Positions 20,353 to 32,331 of a DNA stretch of 64,000 nucleotides are shown piece by piece. Made by a program: the position numbers and the translations under genes. The first letter of the stretch is position 1. The number at the start of each line of letters is the position of its first letter. The notes below the pieces were generated by a model. That model made no database searches. It worked only from the letters and a program-made list of their open reading frames with translations, and was not told the DNA's origin. Origin of the DNA: Allium sativum. Lineage: Eukaryota; Streptophyta; Magnoliopsida; Asparagales; Amaryllidaceae. The stretch covers positions 33,246,688 through 33,310,687 of the forward strand of contig JASFAX010000020.1 of assembly GCA_030737875.1 (NCBI GenBank), given 5' to 3'.

Positions 20353-22256
20353 TGATGAGAAGCCTGAAAAGACCGAGATTCCCAGTTTTCAAACCCAAAG
20401 TAGAGCTATTACTATTGATAATAGTGATGGAGTAGTTGAAGATACATCACATGATAGTCCACATATTTCCTCTAGTAGTGATGGTGATGGTCATGAAGCT
20501 AGAGATAATTCAGCTCAAGGTGGAGCTCAAGGTGGAGTTCAAGGTGGAGCTGAAGGAGAGTCGGGCGATATAATCATTCGGGCTAGTCAGAGACCAAAGA
20601 GAGCTCCAATTAGATATGGAGATTGGCAGTATGCAAATTTGAGCCTTGATGATCAATTTGAGTATGCTTTACACGCTATTCATGATGAACCATTGAGCCT
20701 TAAAGAAGCCATGAAGTTGAGTGACAACTCGAAGTGGAATTACGCTATGGAATAGGAGATACAGTCTTTGCAAAAGAACAAGACTTGGGATTTGGTACCA
20801 CTACATCCAGGAAGCCGAGCCATAGGTTGCAAGTGGGTGTTCAAGGTAAAAGATGATTGTAGATACAAGGCAAGATTAGTAGCCAAAGGGTTTTCACAAA
20901 GAAAGGGGCTAGAGTATGATGAAATATTTTCTCCAGTTGTTAGACAAACTTCAATTCGAATCCTACTTGCAATAGTTGCCGCTTACGATTTGAAGTTAGA
21001 ACAACTTGATGAGACCGCTTTCTTGCATGGTGACTTAGAGGAAACCATTTACATGAAGCAGCCAGAAGTATTTATTATAGATGGAAAGTCAGATTGGGTA
21101 TGCAAGTTGAAGAAATCTCTTTTTGGTCTAAAACAGTCGCCTAGACAATGGTACAAAAGGTTTGATTCTTTTATGCTTTCACATGGTTTTAATCGTAGTA
21201 CTAAAGATGCATGTGTTTATTTTAAGCATTTAGAGAATAATAATTGGGTGTATTTACTTTTGTATGTGGATGATATGTTGATTGCTTCCAAGGATAAAGC
21301 TGAAATTGATGCATTGAAATTGAAATTTAAAGCGGAATTCGATATAAAAGACCTTGGAGAAGCAAAGAAAATTTTGGGGATGGAAATTCAAAGAGATAGA
21401 AAGCTTGGACTTTTGAGACTTACTCAAAAGGGATATATTCAAAAGGTGTTTGCTCGGTTTAGCATGGATGGTGCAAAGGCTATCAGTACACCCATGCCTT
21501 TGCATATACAGCTTTCTAATCAGGGCTCTCCGATCTCAAAAAAGGACAAGGCCTATATGAAGAAGGTGCCTTATGACAGTGCAGTAGGTAGCTTGATGTA
21601 TGCTATCGTGTGCACTAGACCTGACATTGCTCAAGCTGTTGGATTAGTTAGTAGATACACGGCAAATCCAGGAAAATCGCATTGGGAGGCAGTAGAGTAC
21701 ATTTTTTGATATCTTAGAGGAACGTCAGATTATGGGCTTGTTTTTTGTGGTGGAAATAAGGATTTCAAATTGGTTGGATACTGTGATTCATACTATGTCG
21801 GAGATAGAGATAGAAGGAAGTCAACCTCAGGCTATGTGTTCACACTTGGAGGAATAGCTATTAGTTGGAGAGCGAGGTTGCAGACTATAGTTGCTTTGTC
21901 TACTACAGAGGCAGAGTTGATAGCTGCTGTTGAGGCAACTAAGGAGGCGCTTTATTTGAAGAAAGTTATTGTGTGATTTGAGCTTCATAATAGATGCTTT
22001 TTTGTTGAATTGTGACAGTCACAGTGCAATTCATTTAGCTGAAAATCCGGCTTTCAGTTCTAGAACAAAGCACATAGAGGTAAGAGAGTCTTTCCTTATC
22101 TCTATGAATGAGGAGAAGTTAGTACGTCTTCAGAAGATTCGCACAAATGAAAATGCAGCAGACATGTTTACGAAGGCATTACCTGCTACTAAGTTCGAGC
22201 ATTGCTCGAACTTGATTCACTTGATGAAGTTCGAGGTGCCACATGGTGGCACAATG
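20353..22256 (+). pseudogene. copia-B reverse transcriptase and RNase H (broken)
   Basis: A linker with a repeated QGG(A/V) peptide (20515-20560) precedes the RT. RT motifs: WVFKVK, RLVAKGF, ETAFLHGDL and the catalytic LYVDDMLIAS near 21259-21288. RNase H has the GYCDSYYVGD and STTEAEL segments and, after a frameshift near 21975, NCDSHSAI and AADMFTKAL. Stops occur at 20753-20755 (TAG) and 21708-21710 (TGA where IFRYLRGT is expected), and a frameshift near 21975. The chain would make cDNA if intact but is dead here. An 11-bp perfect palindrome (AAGTTCGAGCA / TGCTCGAACTT, 22191-22213) lies near the end. Confidence 0.9.
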
Positions 22257-22489
22257 GGGAAGAGAGTAACTTGGTTGAAGTCAATAGAAGATGTGGTATT
22301 CTTCTTGTATGAAGAGATAGGAGTTGGTTGCACAATATCTACCTTGTTTTTTGAATGCTTCCAACATTTTGTTGGTGGGCGGTAGCCTTGCCGGAGTTCA
22401 CTAACAAAGTGCAATGAGGGGTGGCTTTAGCAGGAACTCATTGGGAAGCATTCACATTGGAGTCTCTGGGTTGCTTGAGATATTGTATC

Positions 22490-22500
22490 AAGGTGGAGAT
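22490..22500 (+). promoter_or_regulatory. Polypurine tract of copia-B
   Basis: AAGGTGGAGAT directly before the 3' LTR, a form common in plant copia elements. Confidence 0.85.
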
Positions 22501-23126
22501 TATTGGAATTTAATGATACAATATTTCCATATCTAATTAATTATGGAGATATGCATGGTAATTTCGTTACCTGTTTTGTGCAAGGAATGAATGGAAAGAA
22601 ATGGAAGGAATATTAATGAATAGGGGATATTGGAAATGTTTGTCATTTAATTAGTTGCCAAGTTTCATGAAGAAAATAAACGGAAAGAGGCTAAATTTGC
22701 AAAAGAGATTGATTGATGGAGAAAAGGAAATTATCAATCAATCATATGCCAATTAATTAATTGGATATTTGTTTTCCATAAATTGATTTATTTTACATAA
22801 ATCAATTGTCTCATACCCAAGTAATCTTTTCTCTATTTAAAGAGAGACATAGAGAATGCTATGTGATGAGAGATCATTGTATTCTTCTTTTCTTTTGCTC
22901 TACATTAAAAAACTCTGTAATCTCTTGAATATATTAATAAAATCTCTTCCCCATTGAAGTGGACGTACACTATCTCGCGATAGTGGAACCACTATAAATT
23001 TGCGTGTTCTTTGTTGCTTTTTTCTATGATCTGAGATTTATATTCATTTCAAGCTGTTTGTTCTATCACATCATTGCAAGATGCTATTGAGGTTTTTCCG
23101 CTTCAAGGGACTGATCAACCCTTACA
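22501..23126 (+). repeat. 3' LTR of copia-B
   Basis: 626 bp, same ends as the 5' LTR. It has a single copy of the 58-bp unit that is duplicated in the 5' LTR, plus scattered substitutions, so the insertion is not recent. Confidence 0.9.
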
Positions 23127-23131
23127 GTTTT

Positions 23132-23952
23132 ACACAATAATCAAAACTGGGTTTCACGCGGATCATCTAAATCTATAATATTATGATGGTGACAATTATA
23201 ATAATGATGATGATGACCATGATGAAATAAAGAAATAAATTATACTATATGAATACATACTAAAATTTATTTAAAGTTCAAAATATACATTCCAATTTAT
23301 AAATCTATTAATTAGTACACTTTGGAATCGTAAATTAGTACATTTCAATATATATAATGAACTAAAAAGCTATTATTAACTGATTGAAACATATTAAATT
23401 CTGACTTGTAAATTGTATCGTAAACAAAAAAAAAATGTGAAATGTTATAGTTTCTTACACTAAAAAGTCTGAAACAATTTTATTTACTATACGCATTAAA
23501 GAACTCGAAATTAAATTGTATTCAAGTAACATTACAGTTATTTACTGTTCAGATTAATAAGTAATAAAGTTATTTAAGTATTTATATATGCAAGTGCGAG
23601 AATAAGCTATCTTATTTATTAATAGAAACGAATTAAGATTAAATTATTTTGCGTATTATTATAACTTGAACCTGTTAGTTTTCTTTTAAGAGAACTATCA
23701 GCATTTTGTGGCTCTTAATTGACTCTCCTCTTCGAGATGGATTAATGGAAACGGCTGTAGCTTTTAGTTGATTCCTTTGGTTGTTGAAAGATCTCATGTC
23801 ATATTCGATTTGTGGACAGTCTGTAACATTCGGAAACTGAAGTAATGGCCATGCCTTCTATGTCTTAGCAATGATTCTTGCACATGTTTACATTTGCGTA
23901 TCTCCATTGCAATGCAAAACATATCATTGGATCTACAACCCCCTTATAAAGC
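23132..23952. other. AT-rich spacer, no gene recognised
   Basis: About 820 bp between the copia-B insertion and the intact Tekay element. No coding frame, RNA gene or repeat boundary was recognised. Confidence 0.6.
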
Positions 23953-24348
23953 ATTTCTGTAACACCCCACTCCCGCTATGATCACTCACTAAGGGAATGC
24001 CATAGCATCGGTGGAGTATTTTAGTGAATATAGAACAGAAAAATTACAACAAGACAGATATAAATAGTACTTGAAATTTTAAAACATCATCTCATAACAG
24101 CGGAAGTAAAACATGTCTGGTTACATCATAAAACCACAATAAAGGTCAAGTACAATATCCATCAAAATAAAGAAGTACATAATCCCACTCTCATACAATA
24201 GCCAAACAAAAGAAAAGATAACTGGATAACTGGAGCTTTACATCTATCCAAGCTCCTAAAGACTGGAACAGCAATCCGATCAAGCTCCACTACTGCTAGG
24301 ATCCACCGTAGGACCTGAGGGTTGGGAAAAAGATAAAAACAACGGGGT

Positions 24349-24362
24349 CAGACATAAGTCTG
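24349..24362 (-). other. Small hairpin near LTR 3' end
   Basis: CAGAC (24349-24353) with GTCTG (24358-24362) over a 4-nt loop; duplicate at 32723-32736. In the two related LTRs the stem is CAGTC/GACTG. Confidence 0.6.
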
Positions 24363-25206
24363 AGCGAGTCCTATAACTTTAACAATACAATCGTTAAAGT
24401 AACCAGAGAAGACATAAACTGATATACGGTAACATATAGGGATGAATGGCTACCCTAAGCAGTCAACTAAACGAAGATAAAGGATAAAGACGCATCTACC
24501 CTCCCTAAGGTAAATTACTAAACTGCACCACACCAGTCGTTCCTAACTTAAAGGTTGATCCCACCCAAGGACTTATAAAATTTACTAATTAGTACTTGCG
24601 TACCCCTAGGTGACCAAGTAGGCGCCACGGGGCCCTACAATCCACTAGGTGTACACACTACTTCCCATTCGATCGGCTCCCTAACGTAGATACCCGTGCT
24701 GGCCCCACCGTGGGATGTATCATTCCCCAATGTGGCAACCTGATGAAACTAAAGGTGCACGGCTTATATCTACTCGATGCAACAACGGCTTACCTACCAG
24801 CCCGGGCCCACTCACGCATATGAAGCCCGTTGGACTTGCGTTGCCACCGCTAACCCGTTTGCCTCTTACAGTCAAGCCCAGTATGCGTGTCCCGTCCTCG
24901 ACATGGGTCGAGCCCACAAAGATACGTATGGGTTACTGGTTGAAATGGGCCTCCACAAGCTACCCACCTAAGCTTGTCCCTTTTTCTAGTATATCCCACT
25001 TAACCCTTTAATCATGTTTTAATTACATGTTCCATTTTGGTTAAGTATTCTAATCGTATTTTCTATTGCCACCCAAGGCAACCACTAGATTTTCTCATGC
25101 CACCCGAGGCACCCACTTAACCCCTCATGTCCCTCTACATGCTAATGTGGTTAAGTGTTTCTTAATTAATTAATTAAGAACGTAACCTTTGTAAAGACCT
25201 CTCACA

Positions 25207-25401
25207 TTAGACTGTCTTTTATGACCGCTGGTTAAGCCGGTTGGGTCCGGGCAGCCTTATGTCATAACAGAGTCTAACCTCGTGTCTTTACATTAATTAC
25301 GTATTTAGTTTGTGCCTAAGACCTCTCACATTGGGCTAACATTTGTAGCAACTGGTTAAGCCGGTTGGGTCCGGGCAGTTTTACGCTACAACTGAGTCCA
25401 A
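25207..25401 (-). other. Two tandem two-tier stem-loops (left LTR)
   Basis: First: outer TTAGAC (25207-25212) with GTCTAA (25272-25277), inner TTATGAC (25219-25225) with GTCATAA (25261-25267), 35-nt loop. Second: outer TTGGGC (25331-25336) with GTCCAA (25396-25401, one G-T pair), inner TTGTAGC (25343-25349) with GCTACAA (25385-25391), 35-nt loop. Both loops contain GGTTAAGCCGGTTGGGTCCG on the plus strand. Confidence 0.8.
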
Positions 25402-25490
25402 CCTCGTGTCTTAGTCAATTAATTACACCTAATTAATCACCCTCATAATTTTATATTAATTATCCCTAATTAATCAAGTTTTCTTAACAT

Positions 25491-25595
25491 GGGTAGACCT
25501 AACTTAATAGGTAAATTCCCATGGGGTAGACCTAACTCAATAGGTAAATTCCCAACACATAGTATGGGTACACCTAACCAAATAGGCAAATTCCC
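25491..25595 (-). repeat. Three copies of the leader 30-mer (left LTR)
   Basis: Copies at 25491-25520, 25524-25553 and 25566-25595. The third is more diverged but keeps its internal dyad and gains a 6-bp outer dyad (TATGGG with CCCATA). Duplicate set at 33865-33969. Confidence 0.75.
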
Positions 25596-25719
25596 ATACG
25601 ATGTTTATTTATTTTGTGTTATGCATAATTATATTAATTTCACACAATCTTATTAACTTATGCATTTAATTACCCCATCGTTCCCACGTAATTTCGTTCA
25701 TGATATAACACATATAAAA

Positions 25720-26215
25720 GGTGTCAACTTGCATATGAATGAACATGTTTCAAAGGTGCCATCTTGCATATTAACAAACACATAACTTGCATATGAACTT
25801 GCATAACATGTCACATAACTTGCATATAATATGTCACATAACTTACATATTCATTTTGCATAACAAACTTGCATATTAGCTTATAGACTTGCATAATGTG
25901 TCATCATGAACTTGCATATTAATAAACATGTAACTTGCATATTTACATACATGTAACTTGCATATTAACAAACATGTAACTTGCATATAAAGAAACATGT
26001 AACTTGCATATTTACATACATGTAACTTGCATATTAACAAACATGTAACTTGCATATTAACAAACATGTAACTTGCATATTTACATACATGTAACTTGCA
26101 TATTAACAAACATGTAACTTGCATATTTACATACATGTAACTTGCATAGCATATTACCATGAACTTGCATAACATGCATATGATTACATAGCCCACAACT
26201 TGCATATTTAGCATC
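25720..26215 (-). repeat. Tandem array of 23 bp in the leader (left LTR)
   Basis: Units such as CATGTAACTTGCATATTAAC repeat every 23 bp, best between 25927 and 26140, with looser units around. The sense core is ATGCAAGTTACATG. The same array is at 34094-34589 in the other LTR. Confidence 0.85.
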
Positions 26216-26583
26216 ATGCAAACATAACATATATCATATTAAACTTGCATAAGCTTACATACTCAACATGCATAAACATAAGATTAATGCTAACATCATA
26301 TCATATGATTCAAAGCTCATTAACCCACATACAAAACCATAAATCTCATCACATCTCATCTAATTAGTTTACCAAAAGATCATCAAAGTGATAGAAACTC
26401 ACAACTAGCAACTTTGAACACCAAATGAAGAAGATTAAGATGCTAAGAAGGGATTAGAAGTTGATTAGAGAGTGATTAGTATGCAACCCTCTTCATAAAA
26501 TTAGTGGAGGCCATGAGAGCTAGCATTTTGCCATAGTTTAGTTACTAGGTTTAATTATGAATGAATTAGGGTAGGTTAGGGTC

Positions 26584-26593
26584 TTATTTATAG
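26584..26593 (-). promoter_or_regulatory. TATA box, left LTR
   Basis: Sense CTATAAATAA followed by GACCCTAA, about 590 bp into the LTR. The same context follows the TATA box of the solo LTR. Confidence 0.65.
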
Positions 26594-27021
26594 ATTAGGC
26601 AAGTGTTTTAGGCCATAGGATTAACCCTAGATTCAATCCAAGCCATCAAAGCATGTCTTGGGGAAGAAGTCAAGTGTAGGAACCATCTAGGGCCTTTAGA
26701 TTAAAGATGGACCATGAGAACCATTCAAATGCAAAATCTGCACTTGAGCGAATCGGCCCACGGGTTGACAGCCAAACACCCTGGATTAACCCCTAGTCGA
26801 CCCAGCGGGCTCGGGTCGACTTCAAAAATCGGCCGGTTCGGTTATTCCCCTCTCCCAATTCGCTGTTTTGAGCATTTTTGCATATTTATTTATTAAATTT
26901 TCAATTATATATATATATATATATATATCAATATATATATATATATCTACACAACCCATTTCACTTAATTAAGTATACTTTAATTTGGGAATTTTCGTGA
27001 AACTTCGCGAGGCCATATCTT

Positions 27022-27099
27022 GGTCATACAGACTCCGATTTTCGAAAACTCGGACTCTATTTCGCGTATTTTTCCGAGACGAACGCAATGGCATAGCCC
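27022..27099 (-). other. 78-bp conserved block (left LTR)
   Basis: By eye identical to 4668-4745 of the solo LTR (opposite strand) and to 35398-35475. Confidence 0.85.
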
Positions 27100-27180
27100 G
27101 TTTCCCTTGATTCCCATTTTAGAATTAAATTCTGCCTCGATTTATGTTATTACAGGTTATTGAAAATACGGGTTGTTACA

Positions 27181-27193
27181 TTCTCCCCTCCTT
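27181..27193 (-). promoter_or_regulatory. Polypurine tract of the Tekay element
   Basis: Sense AAGGAGGGGAGAA directly before the 3' LTR, the plus-strand DNA priming site. Confidence 0.9.
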
Positions 27194-27703
27194 AAAGGAT
27201 TTCGTCCTCGAAATCTTCAAGTTAGGAAGAACGTATCCTACCATCCAATCATCCATCTACTCAAAGCATCATCCACGAGCAATCATTGTCCTTACAAGAT
27301 TCTAAATGCTGGATGGATATATGCAAAAGTGTGTGTATATGTACTTACCTAATGCGAAAATCAGGCGGTTACTGATACAGTAAACCTCCTTAATGCAAAC
27401 CATGATAGTGCCATGCATCCAATATGTATGCGAAACCCTATTGACACATACAAATTTCTACATGCGTGCACAACCATACACAAAAATGCATCATCCATAT
27501 GATAACACAGCCATGATACATCCATCAATCTAACTACCACATCCATTTATGCAATATGCAACATGAAGTGACTGAGCCGATCTAGTGCCTAATGTGTTTG
27601 TATATGCATCCACGAGCAACCACTAGCAAACAATTGCATCCATATGCATCCATCAACCATAACATGTTTCAAACACATGTTTCAACCATAGGTTTTACCC
27701 TAT
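27194..27703 (-). other. 3' untranslated region of the Tekay element
   Basis: 510 bp between the Pol stop and the polypurine tract, rich in CATCCA-like words. The 61-codon frame at 27361-27546 has no recognisable product. Confidence 0.6.
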
Positions 27704-30700
27704 CTAAAGGTCATAGGTATTAGTGAGAGGATATACTAAAGATAAGATAAGTACTAGACAAGCAATAAAGGAGAAGTTAAAAGACATACTCTCAAAAAGA
27801 AATGGATACAAAGAACGCATCTTCGCTTCCGTCTCCCAAGTAGCATTGCTTTCGTCATCTCCCCATTGCACTTTAACTAGCTGGACTTCTCTGTTCCTCA
27901 ACTTCCTAGTTTCTGACCCAAGGATGCGAGTAGGAGCTCGTCGAATCGTCGCATCACGCTCTACCTCTACATCTCTAAGCAAACTCGGCTCTACCACCTC
28001 TGCGGTCTCATGTAAGCACTTCCTCAAATGTGATACATGGAATACATCATGTACACCACTAAGTCTGTCGGGCAACTCCACCCTATATGCCATCCGTCCA
28101 ATCCTTTCCTTAATAGGAAACGGCCCAACAAATCTCGGTGCTAACTTCCCAACGGACCCAAAGCGAACCACATTTCTCAATGGAGATACTTTGACAAAAA
28201 CCATGTCCCCAACCTCAAACTCAAGATCCGTCCTTCTCCGATCCGCATAAGATTTCTGTCTATCTTGCGCTGCTTTCATCCTTTTTCGAATTAAATCAAT
28301 CTTCTCTGAAGTCTCTCTAACCATATCCGGCCCAAGCAAGATCTTATCCGTAGATTCCCACCAACATGTAGGAGATCGACAAGGCCTTCCATAAAGAGCT
28401 TCGAAAGGAGCCATACCAATACTGGACTGAAAGCTGTTATTATATGCGAACTCCACCAAAGGAAGATGTTCTTCCCATGTACCTCCAAAATCCAAGATAC
28501 AAAGCCTCAAAAGATCTTCTAAGATACGGTTCACCCTCTCAGTCTGACCGTCCGTCTGAGGATGATATGCGGTGCTCAAACACAACTGAGTCCCTACCGC
28601 CTCTTGCAAACTTCTCCAAAACTCACTAGTGAAAATAGGATCTCGATCACTCACAATGCTGGATGGTACGCCATGCAATCTAACAATCTCTCTAACATAG
28701 ACTGAAGCAAGCCATGGAGCGGTCCTCTTACTCTTTACGGGTATAAAATGGGCACTCTTGGTAAGTCTGTCTACCACAACCCAAATTCCCGTATTGCCCT
28801 TCCTCGATCTCGGTAACCCGTCGATGAAATCCATCGAGATACTATCCCACTTCCACTGTGGAACTTCCAATGGGTGTAGCAACCCACCGGGTTTCCTTTG
28901 CTCCACTTTAACTTGTTGGCACACTAAGCATCTAGCCACATACTCGGCCACATCTTTCTTCATACCGGCCCAGAAGAAAACTCTCTTCATGTCTTGGTAC
29001 ATTTTGTCTCCACCGGGATGAATAGTCATTCTTGAACGATGTGCATCATCCAAAATAGCCTTCTTCAAACCCTCATCTTGCGGTACACAAAGTCTACCGT
29101 CTCTATGCAACCATCCCTTATCATCTATGGTGTATCTACCCAAATGGCTGGACGACTCCCCTCTTATAAGCTTCTCTACCAACACAACCAACTGTGGGTC
29201 GTCTCGCTGAGCCTCGCCAATCCGTCTCAAAAGAGTAGGTCTAACCTCCAAGGATGCCAACAAACCAGGTACAAAATCAACAGAAGGTCTGAAGTCGAAC
29301 AAAGAAAGAAACTCCAAGCTTCGTCGTTCCACGAACAATGGACTCAAAGATAGCCTTTTTCTACTTAAGGCGTCTGCCACCACGTTACCCTTACCAGGGG
29401 TATACGCTATCTCGAAATCATAGGATGCTAAGAACTCCATCCACCTTTGCTGTCTTAAGTTTAAATCCTTCTGAGAGAATAAGTACTTCAATGATTTATG
29501 GTCGGTGAACAACTCGAATCTCTCACCAAGAAGATAATGGCGCCAAGACTTAAGTGCGAAAACAATCGCGGCCAACTCTAGATCATGGGTAGGGTAATTC
29601 TTCTCATGCACTCTCAATTGTCTCCCTCCATAGGCTATTACCCTTCCCTCCTGCATCAAGACTGCGCCTAATCCTGTTCCACAAGCATCGGTATAAACAA
29701 CAAACGGCTTACTCCCATCCGGGAGCACTAAAACTGGAGCGGTGGTCAAAGCTCTCTTTAACCGTCGGAAAGCATCATCACAATCTACATCCCACGAGAA
29801 AACCAGATTCTTCTTCGTCAAGCGGGTTAATGGGGCTGATATCTTCGCGAAGTCTTTGATGAACTTCCTATAATATCCTGCCAACCCCAAGAAACTTCTT
29901 ACTTCGGTAGCATTTTTAGGAACTTTCCAATCCTGGATAGATACTATCTTTGCGGGATCCACAGCTATCCCTTCCTTAGAGACCACATGCCCTAAGAATC
30001 GCACTTCTCTTCTCCAAAAATGACATTTAGAGAATTTAGCTTTAAGACCATGTGCTCGAAGAGTCTCCAACACTTCTCTGAGATGTAAGGCATGCTCTTC
30101 TTCACTCTTGGAAAAGACCAAGATGTCATCCACAAAAACTACTACAAACTTATTCAGATACTCTCTGAACACTCTACTCATGAGATCCACAAAGTATGCA
30201 GGGGCGTTTGTCAACCCAAATGGCATCACTAGCCACTCATAAAAACCATCCGGAGTCCGGAAAGCAGTCTTCTCTATACTGTCCTCCGCCACTCTCAACT
30301 GATGAAACCCTGTAGCTAAATCCATTTGCGAAAACACTGAGGCGCCAACCAACTGATCAAAGAGATCATCTATCCTCGGTAATGGGTGTCTATTCTTCTT
30401 TGTGAGCTTATTAAGTTCCCTATAATCCACACAAAGTCTGAGGGACCCATCCGCCTTCGTGGCAAACACTACTGGAGCTCCCCACTCCGATATACTTCGC
30501 CTTATAAACCCCTTCTCAAGCAACTCCCCTACTTGCTTATGAAGTTCCCTTCTCTCCCGAGGAGCCATGTGGCGCACTGGCAAAGACACTGGTTTGGCAT
30601 TATCCACCAAATAAATTCGGAAATCTATCTCCCGCTTCGGAGGCAAACCCTTTACTTCTTCAAACACATCCGGATATTCCCGGACTACTCTGACAGAATG

Positions 30701-32131
30701 CAAACTCTCGACCGAAGCATCGAGCGATTCAAGATAACTTAGCAAAACAGATTCCATGGGATTGCAAGAGATCTCGAGAGTGTTACCCAAGCGGGTCATG
30801 AGCCTGGCAACTCTCCTTTCGCAATCAAGAACGGCACCATTACTGGATAACCAGTCCATGCCCAAGATCAACCCATAGCCCGTGAAGCCCAATACAAAAG
30901 CATCACATCTAAACTCAACGCTAAGTATAGAAATCTTCAAACCCAAACATATCATAGACAGATATATGGAGCCCCCAATTGGGTTTGAGACAACCAAGGG
31001 ATCATCAACTAGACTGGTGTCTAAGTGCAGTGACTCAACTAACGATGATGAGATAAAAGAATGCGATGCGCCAGAGTCAAACAAAGTATGAACTGGATGA
31101 TCAAACAGAAAAACCAGACTTTCAACGGAAATAGTTCTACCTCTCTGCTGAATCGGTGGAACTGAGAGAACCTGAACTTGCCCCCCTGACTGAGGTGGTG
31201 CTATAAGAGCTTGCACCTGGCCTCCTGAGGTAGATCCCGTCTTCTGCCCCTTCTTTGGGCAGTTTTTCACAAGATGCCCTGCTTCACCACAATGAAAGCA
31301 ACCGGTCTTCTTCTTTTTGCGACAATCCTTACTAAGGTGTCCTGGTGTTCCACAATTGAAGCACTTCTTCTTCGTCTTCTTTTTGTCACCATTGCCTTTT
31401 CCGCCCTTGCCTTGTTGTTGTTGTTGCGGTTTCTTCTGATCCCCCTTTTTCTCTGGTGCCTTAGAATTCTTATCATCCTCATGCATAAGTGCCATGTAGA
31501 CAAGCTTCTCAAAAGTGGCCCCCATAGGAATGTGAGTCATAGCTATTCCTTGCAATGGTTCGTTCAAGCCTCTAACGAACCTCAAAGCCTTCTTCTCCGG
31601 TGTATTCACCAACTCTATGCCAAACCTTGCTAATTGATTGAATTTGTTGACATATTCTTTCACCGTGAGATTCCCTTGCTTCAAATTCAAGAACTTCTCC
31701 ATAAACAGATTCTCTTCCGCCCTTGAGAGAAACTTAGCCCCAAACCTTTGCTTAAAATCTGCCCAAGAGTCAACAGGGCGTTCTCCATTAGTGACCTCCC
31801 ACCAGAATGAGGCCTCTCCCTTCATTAACCAAGCCGCCAACTTGACTTTCTTTCCCTCTTCCACTTCAAAGATATCTAGCAACTCTTCCACTTCCTTAAG
31901 CCAATCTCTAGTCTCTACGAAAGTCTCTGAACCAAGAAAAGGTTTTCCTCCTATAGCCTTGAACTCCTTGCAAACCTTAGCAAAATTATCCACTCTAGGC
32001 TGAGGAGGAGGAGCGGTTGTCTCTGGTGTAGTAGCATTGGCCGGACCCGCAGCCGCGGCCCTAGCCTCTTGCAACCTCCTATACCATAGTGGTATAACTA
32101 AACCCTCCGGGATGTTAAGATCTTCAGCCAT
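27704..32131 (-). CDS. Tekay-type Gag-Pol polyprotein with chromodomain, intact
   Basis: 1475 codons from the ATG at 32131. The frame extends 28 codons further upstream to 32215, but that leader is basic/hydrophobic and lacks gag similarity, so the MAEDLN start is preferred. Domains by residue: Gag about 60-215; two CCHC zinc knuckles at 257-270 and 278-291; protease DSGA at 352-355; RT about 550-715 with FVDD at 666-669; RNase H about 808-922 with acidic residues D815, E852, D877 and D920; integrase zinc region H1031, H1038, C1068, C1071 and catalytic D1101, D1162, E1198 (35 residues between the last two); integrase C-terminal region about 1300-1372; chromodomain-like end about 1385-1447, ending [14 protein letters not shown]. 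The chromodomain in this family is thought to guide insertion to heterochromatin. No stop or frameshift; every catalytic residue is in place. Confidence 0.95.
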   Translation of the reverse strand: MAEDLNIPEGLVIPLWYRRLQEARAAAAGPANATTPETTAPPPQPRVDNFAKVCKEFKAIGGKPFLGSETFVETRDWLKEVEELLDIFEVEEGKKVKLAAWLMKGEASFWWEVTNGERPVDSWADFKQRFGAKFLSRAEENLFMEKFLNLKQGNLTVKEYVNKFNQLARFGIELVNTPEKKALRFVRGLNEPLQGIAMTHIPMGATFEKLVYMALMHEDDKNSKAPEKKGDQKKPQQQQQGKGGKGNGDKKKTKKKCFNCGTPGHLSKDCRKKKKTGCFHCGEAGHLVKNCPKKGQKTGSTSGGQVQALIAPPQSGGQVQVLSVPPIQQRGRTISVESLVFLFDHPVHTLFDSGASHSFISSSLVESLHLDTSLVDDPLVVSNPIGGSIYLSMICLGLKISILSVEFRCDAFVLGFTGYGLILGMDWLSSNGAVLDCERRVARLMTRLGNTLEISCNPMESVLLSYLESLDASVESLHSVRVVREYPDVFEEVKGLPPKREIDFRIYLVDNAKPVSLPVRHMAPRERRELHKQVGELLEKGFIRRSISEWGAPVVFATKADGSLRLCVDYRELNKLTKKNRHPLPRIDDLFDQLVGASVFSQMDLATGFHQLRVAEDSIEKTAFRTPDGFYEWLVMPFGLTNAPAYFVDLMSRVFREYLNKFVVVFVDDILVFSKSEEEHALHLREVLETLRAHGLKAKFSKCHFWRREVRFLGHVVSKEGIAVDPAKIVSIQDWKVPKNATEVRSFLGLAGYYRKFIKDFAKISAPLTRLTKKNLVFSWDVDCDDAFRRLKRALTTAPVLVLPDGSKPFVVYTDACGTGLGAVLMQEGRVIAYGGRQLRVHEKNYPTHDLELAAIVFALKSWRHYLLGERFELFTDHKSLKYLFSQKDLNLRQQRWMEFLASYDFEIAYTPGKGNVVADALSRKRLSLSPLFVERRSLEFLSLFDFRPSVDFVPGLLASLEVRPTLLRRIGEAQRDDPQLVVLVEKLIRGESSSHLGRYTIDDKGWLHRDGRLCVPQDEGLKKAILDDAHRSRMTIHPGGDKMYQDMKRVFFWAGMKKDVAEYVARCLVCQQVKVEQRKPGGLLHPLEVPQWKWDSISMDFIDGLPRSRKGNTGIWVVVDRLTKSAHFIPVKSKRTAPWLASVYVREIVRLHGVPSSIVSDRDPIFTSEFWRSLQEAVGTQLCLSTAYHPQTDGQTERVNRILEDLLRLCILDFGGTWEEHLPLVEFAYNNSFQSSIGMAPFEALYGRPCRSPTCWWESTDKILLGPDMVRETSEKIDLIRKRMKAAQDRQKSYADRRRTDLEFEVGDMVFVKVSPLRNVVRFGSVGKLAPRFVGPFPIKERIGRMAYRVELPDRLSGVHDVFHVSHLRKCLHETAEVVEPSLLRDVEVERDATIRRAPTRILGSETRKLRNREVQLVKVQWGDDESNATWETEAKMRSLYPFLFESMSFNFSFIACLVLILSLVYPLTNTYDL

Positions 32132-32317
32132 GCTGAAACGAAAGAGGAAAGATTCAAAAAGGAGATTCCGAAAGATAAAGATATGGCTATTGGGGATTAT
32201 GCTTTTCTTTTTCAAAAACTTTTTCTCTTAGAAGACATGCTTTTGAAAATACTTTCTTCGAAAATACTCTTAGAAAATAGTTTTTCTCAAAAATTTTATC
32301 TGTTCTGGTAACCTTAA

Positions 32318-32329
32318 GCTCTGATACCA
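32318..32329 (-). promoter_or_regulatory. Primer-binding site (initiator-Met tRNA)
   Basis: Sense TGGTATCAGAGC, two bases after the 5' LTR end, complementary to plant initiator-Met tRNA. Confidence 0.92.
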
Positions 32330-32331
32330 CG

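Larger units (their letters stand above)
17389..23131 (+). mobile_element. Full-length, inactive Ty1/copia element (copia-B), target duplication GTTTT
   Basis: The element is 17394-23126 (5733 bp), flanked by GTTTT on both sides (17389-17393, 23127-23131). Order: LTR (17394-18079), primer site complementary to initiator-Met tRNA (18082-18093), gag, protease, integrase, RT, RNase H, polypurine tract, LTR (22501-23126). The domain order and the QLDETAFLHGDL/YVDD region place it in Ty1/copia, most like the Tork (Tnt1-like) group, although that lineage call is from memory of motifs. At least seven stops or frameshifts make it inactive. Confidence 0.93.
23958..27180 (-). repeat. 3' LTR of the intact Tekay element (left copy)
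   Basis: 3223 bp. In sense it runs from TGTAACAACCCG (27180) to GGGGTGTTACA (23958). Modules in sense order: 78-bp conserved block, two GTCGAC sites (26796, 26815), TATA box, 23-bp tandem array, three 30-mers, two stem-loops, small CAGAC/GTCTG hairpin. A (TA)n microsatellite (about 26907-26946) lies near the start. An open stretch of 98 codons at 24715-25011 on the plus strand is antisense and identical in both LTRs; nothing supports it as a gene. Confidence 0.95.

Noticed and set aside
24715..25011. 98-codon plus-strand frame, identical at 33089-33385
   Set aside because: It lies antisense inside both LTRs of a young element; identity reflects recent LTR duplication, not selection. No domain was recognised.
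25720..26215. Regularly spaced short repeats resembling a CRISPR array
   Set aside because: The units are contiguous tandem repeats without distinct spacers, in a plant retrotransposon LTR.
25876..26217. 113-codon repetitive frame, present again at 34250-34591
   Set aside because: It is a translation of the 23-bp tandem array in the two Tekay LTRs, not a gene; the duplicate is simply the second LTR.
27723..32231. Several plus-strand frames of 60-175 codons
   Set aside because: They are shadows of the intact gag-pol frame on the opposite strand.
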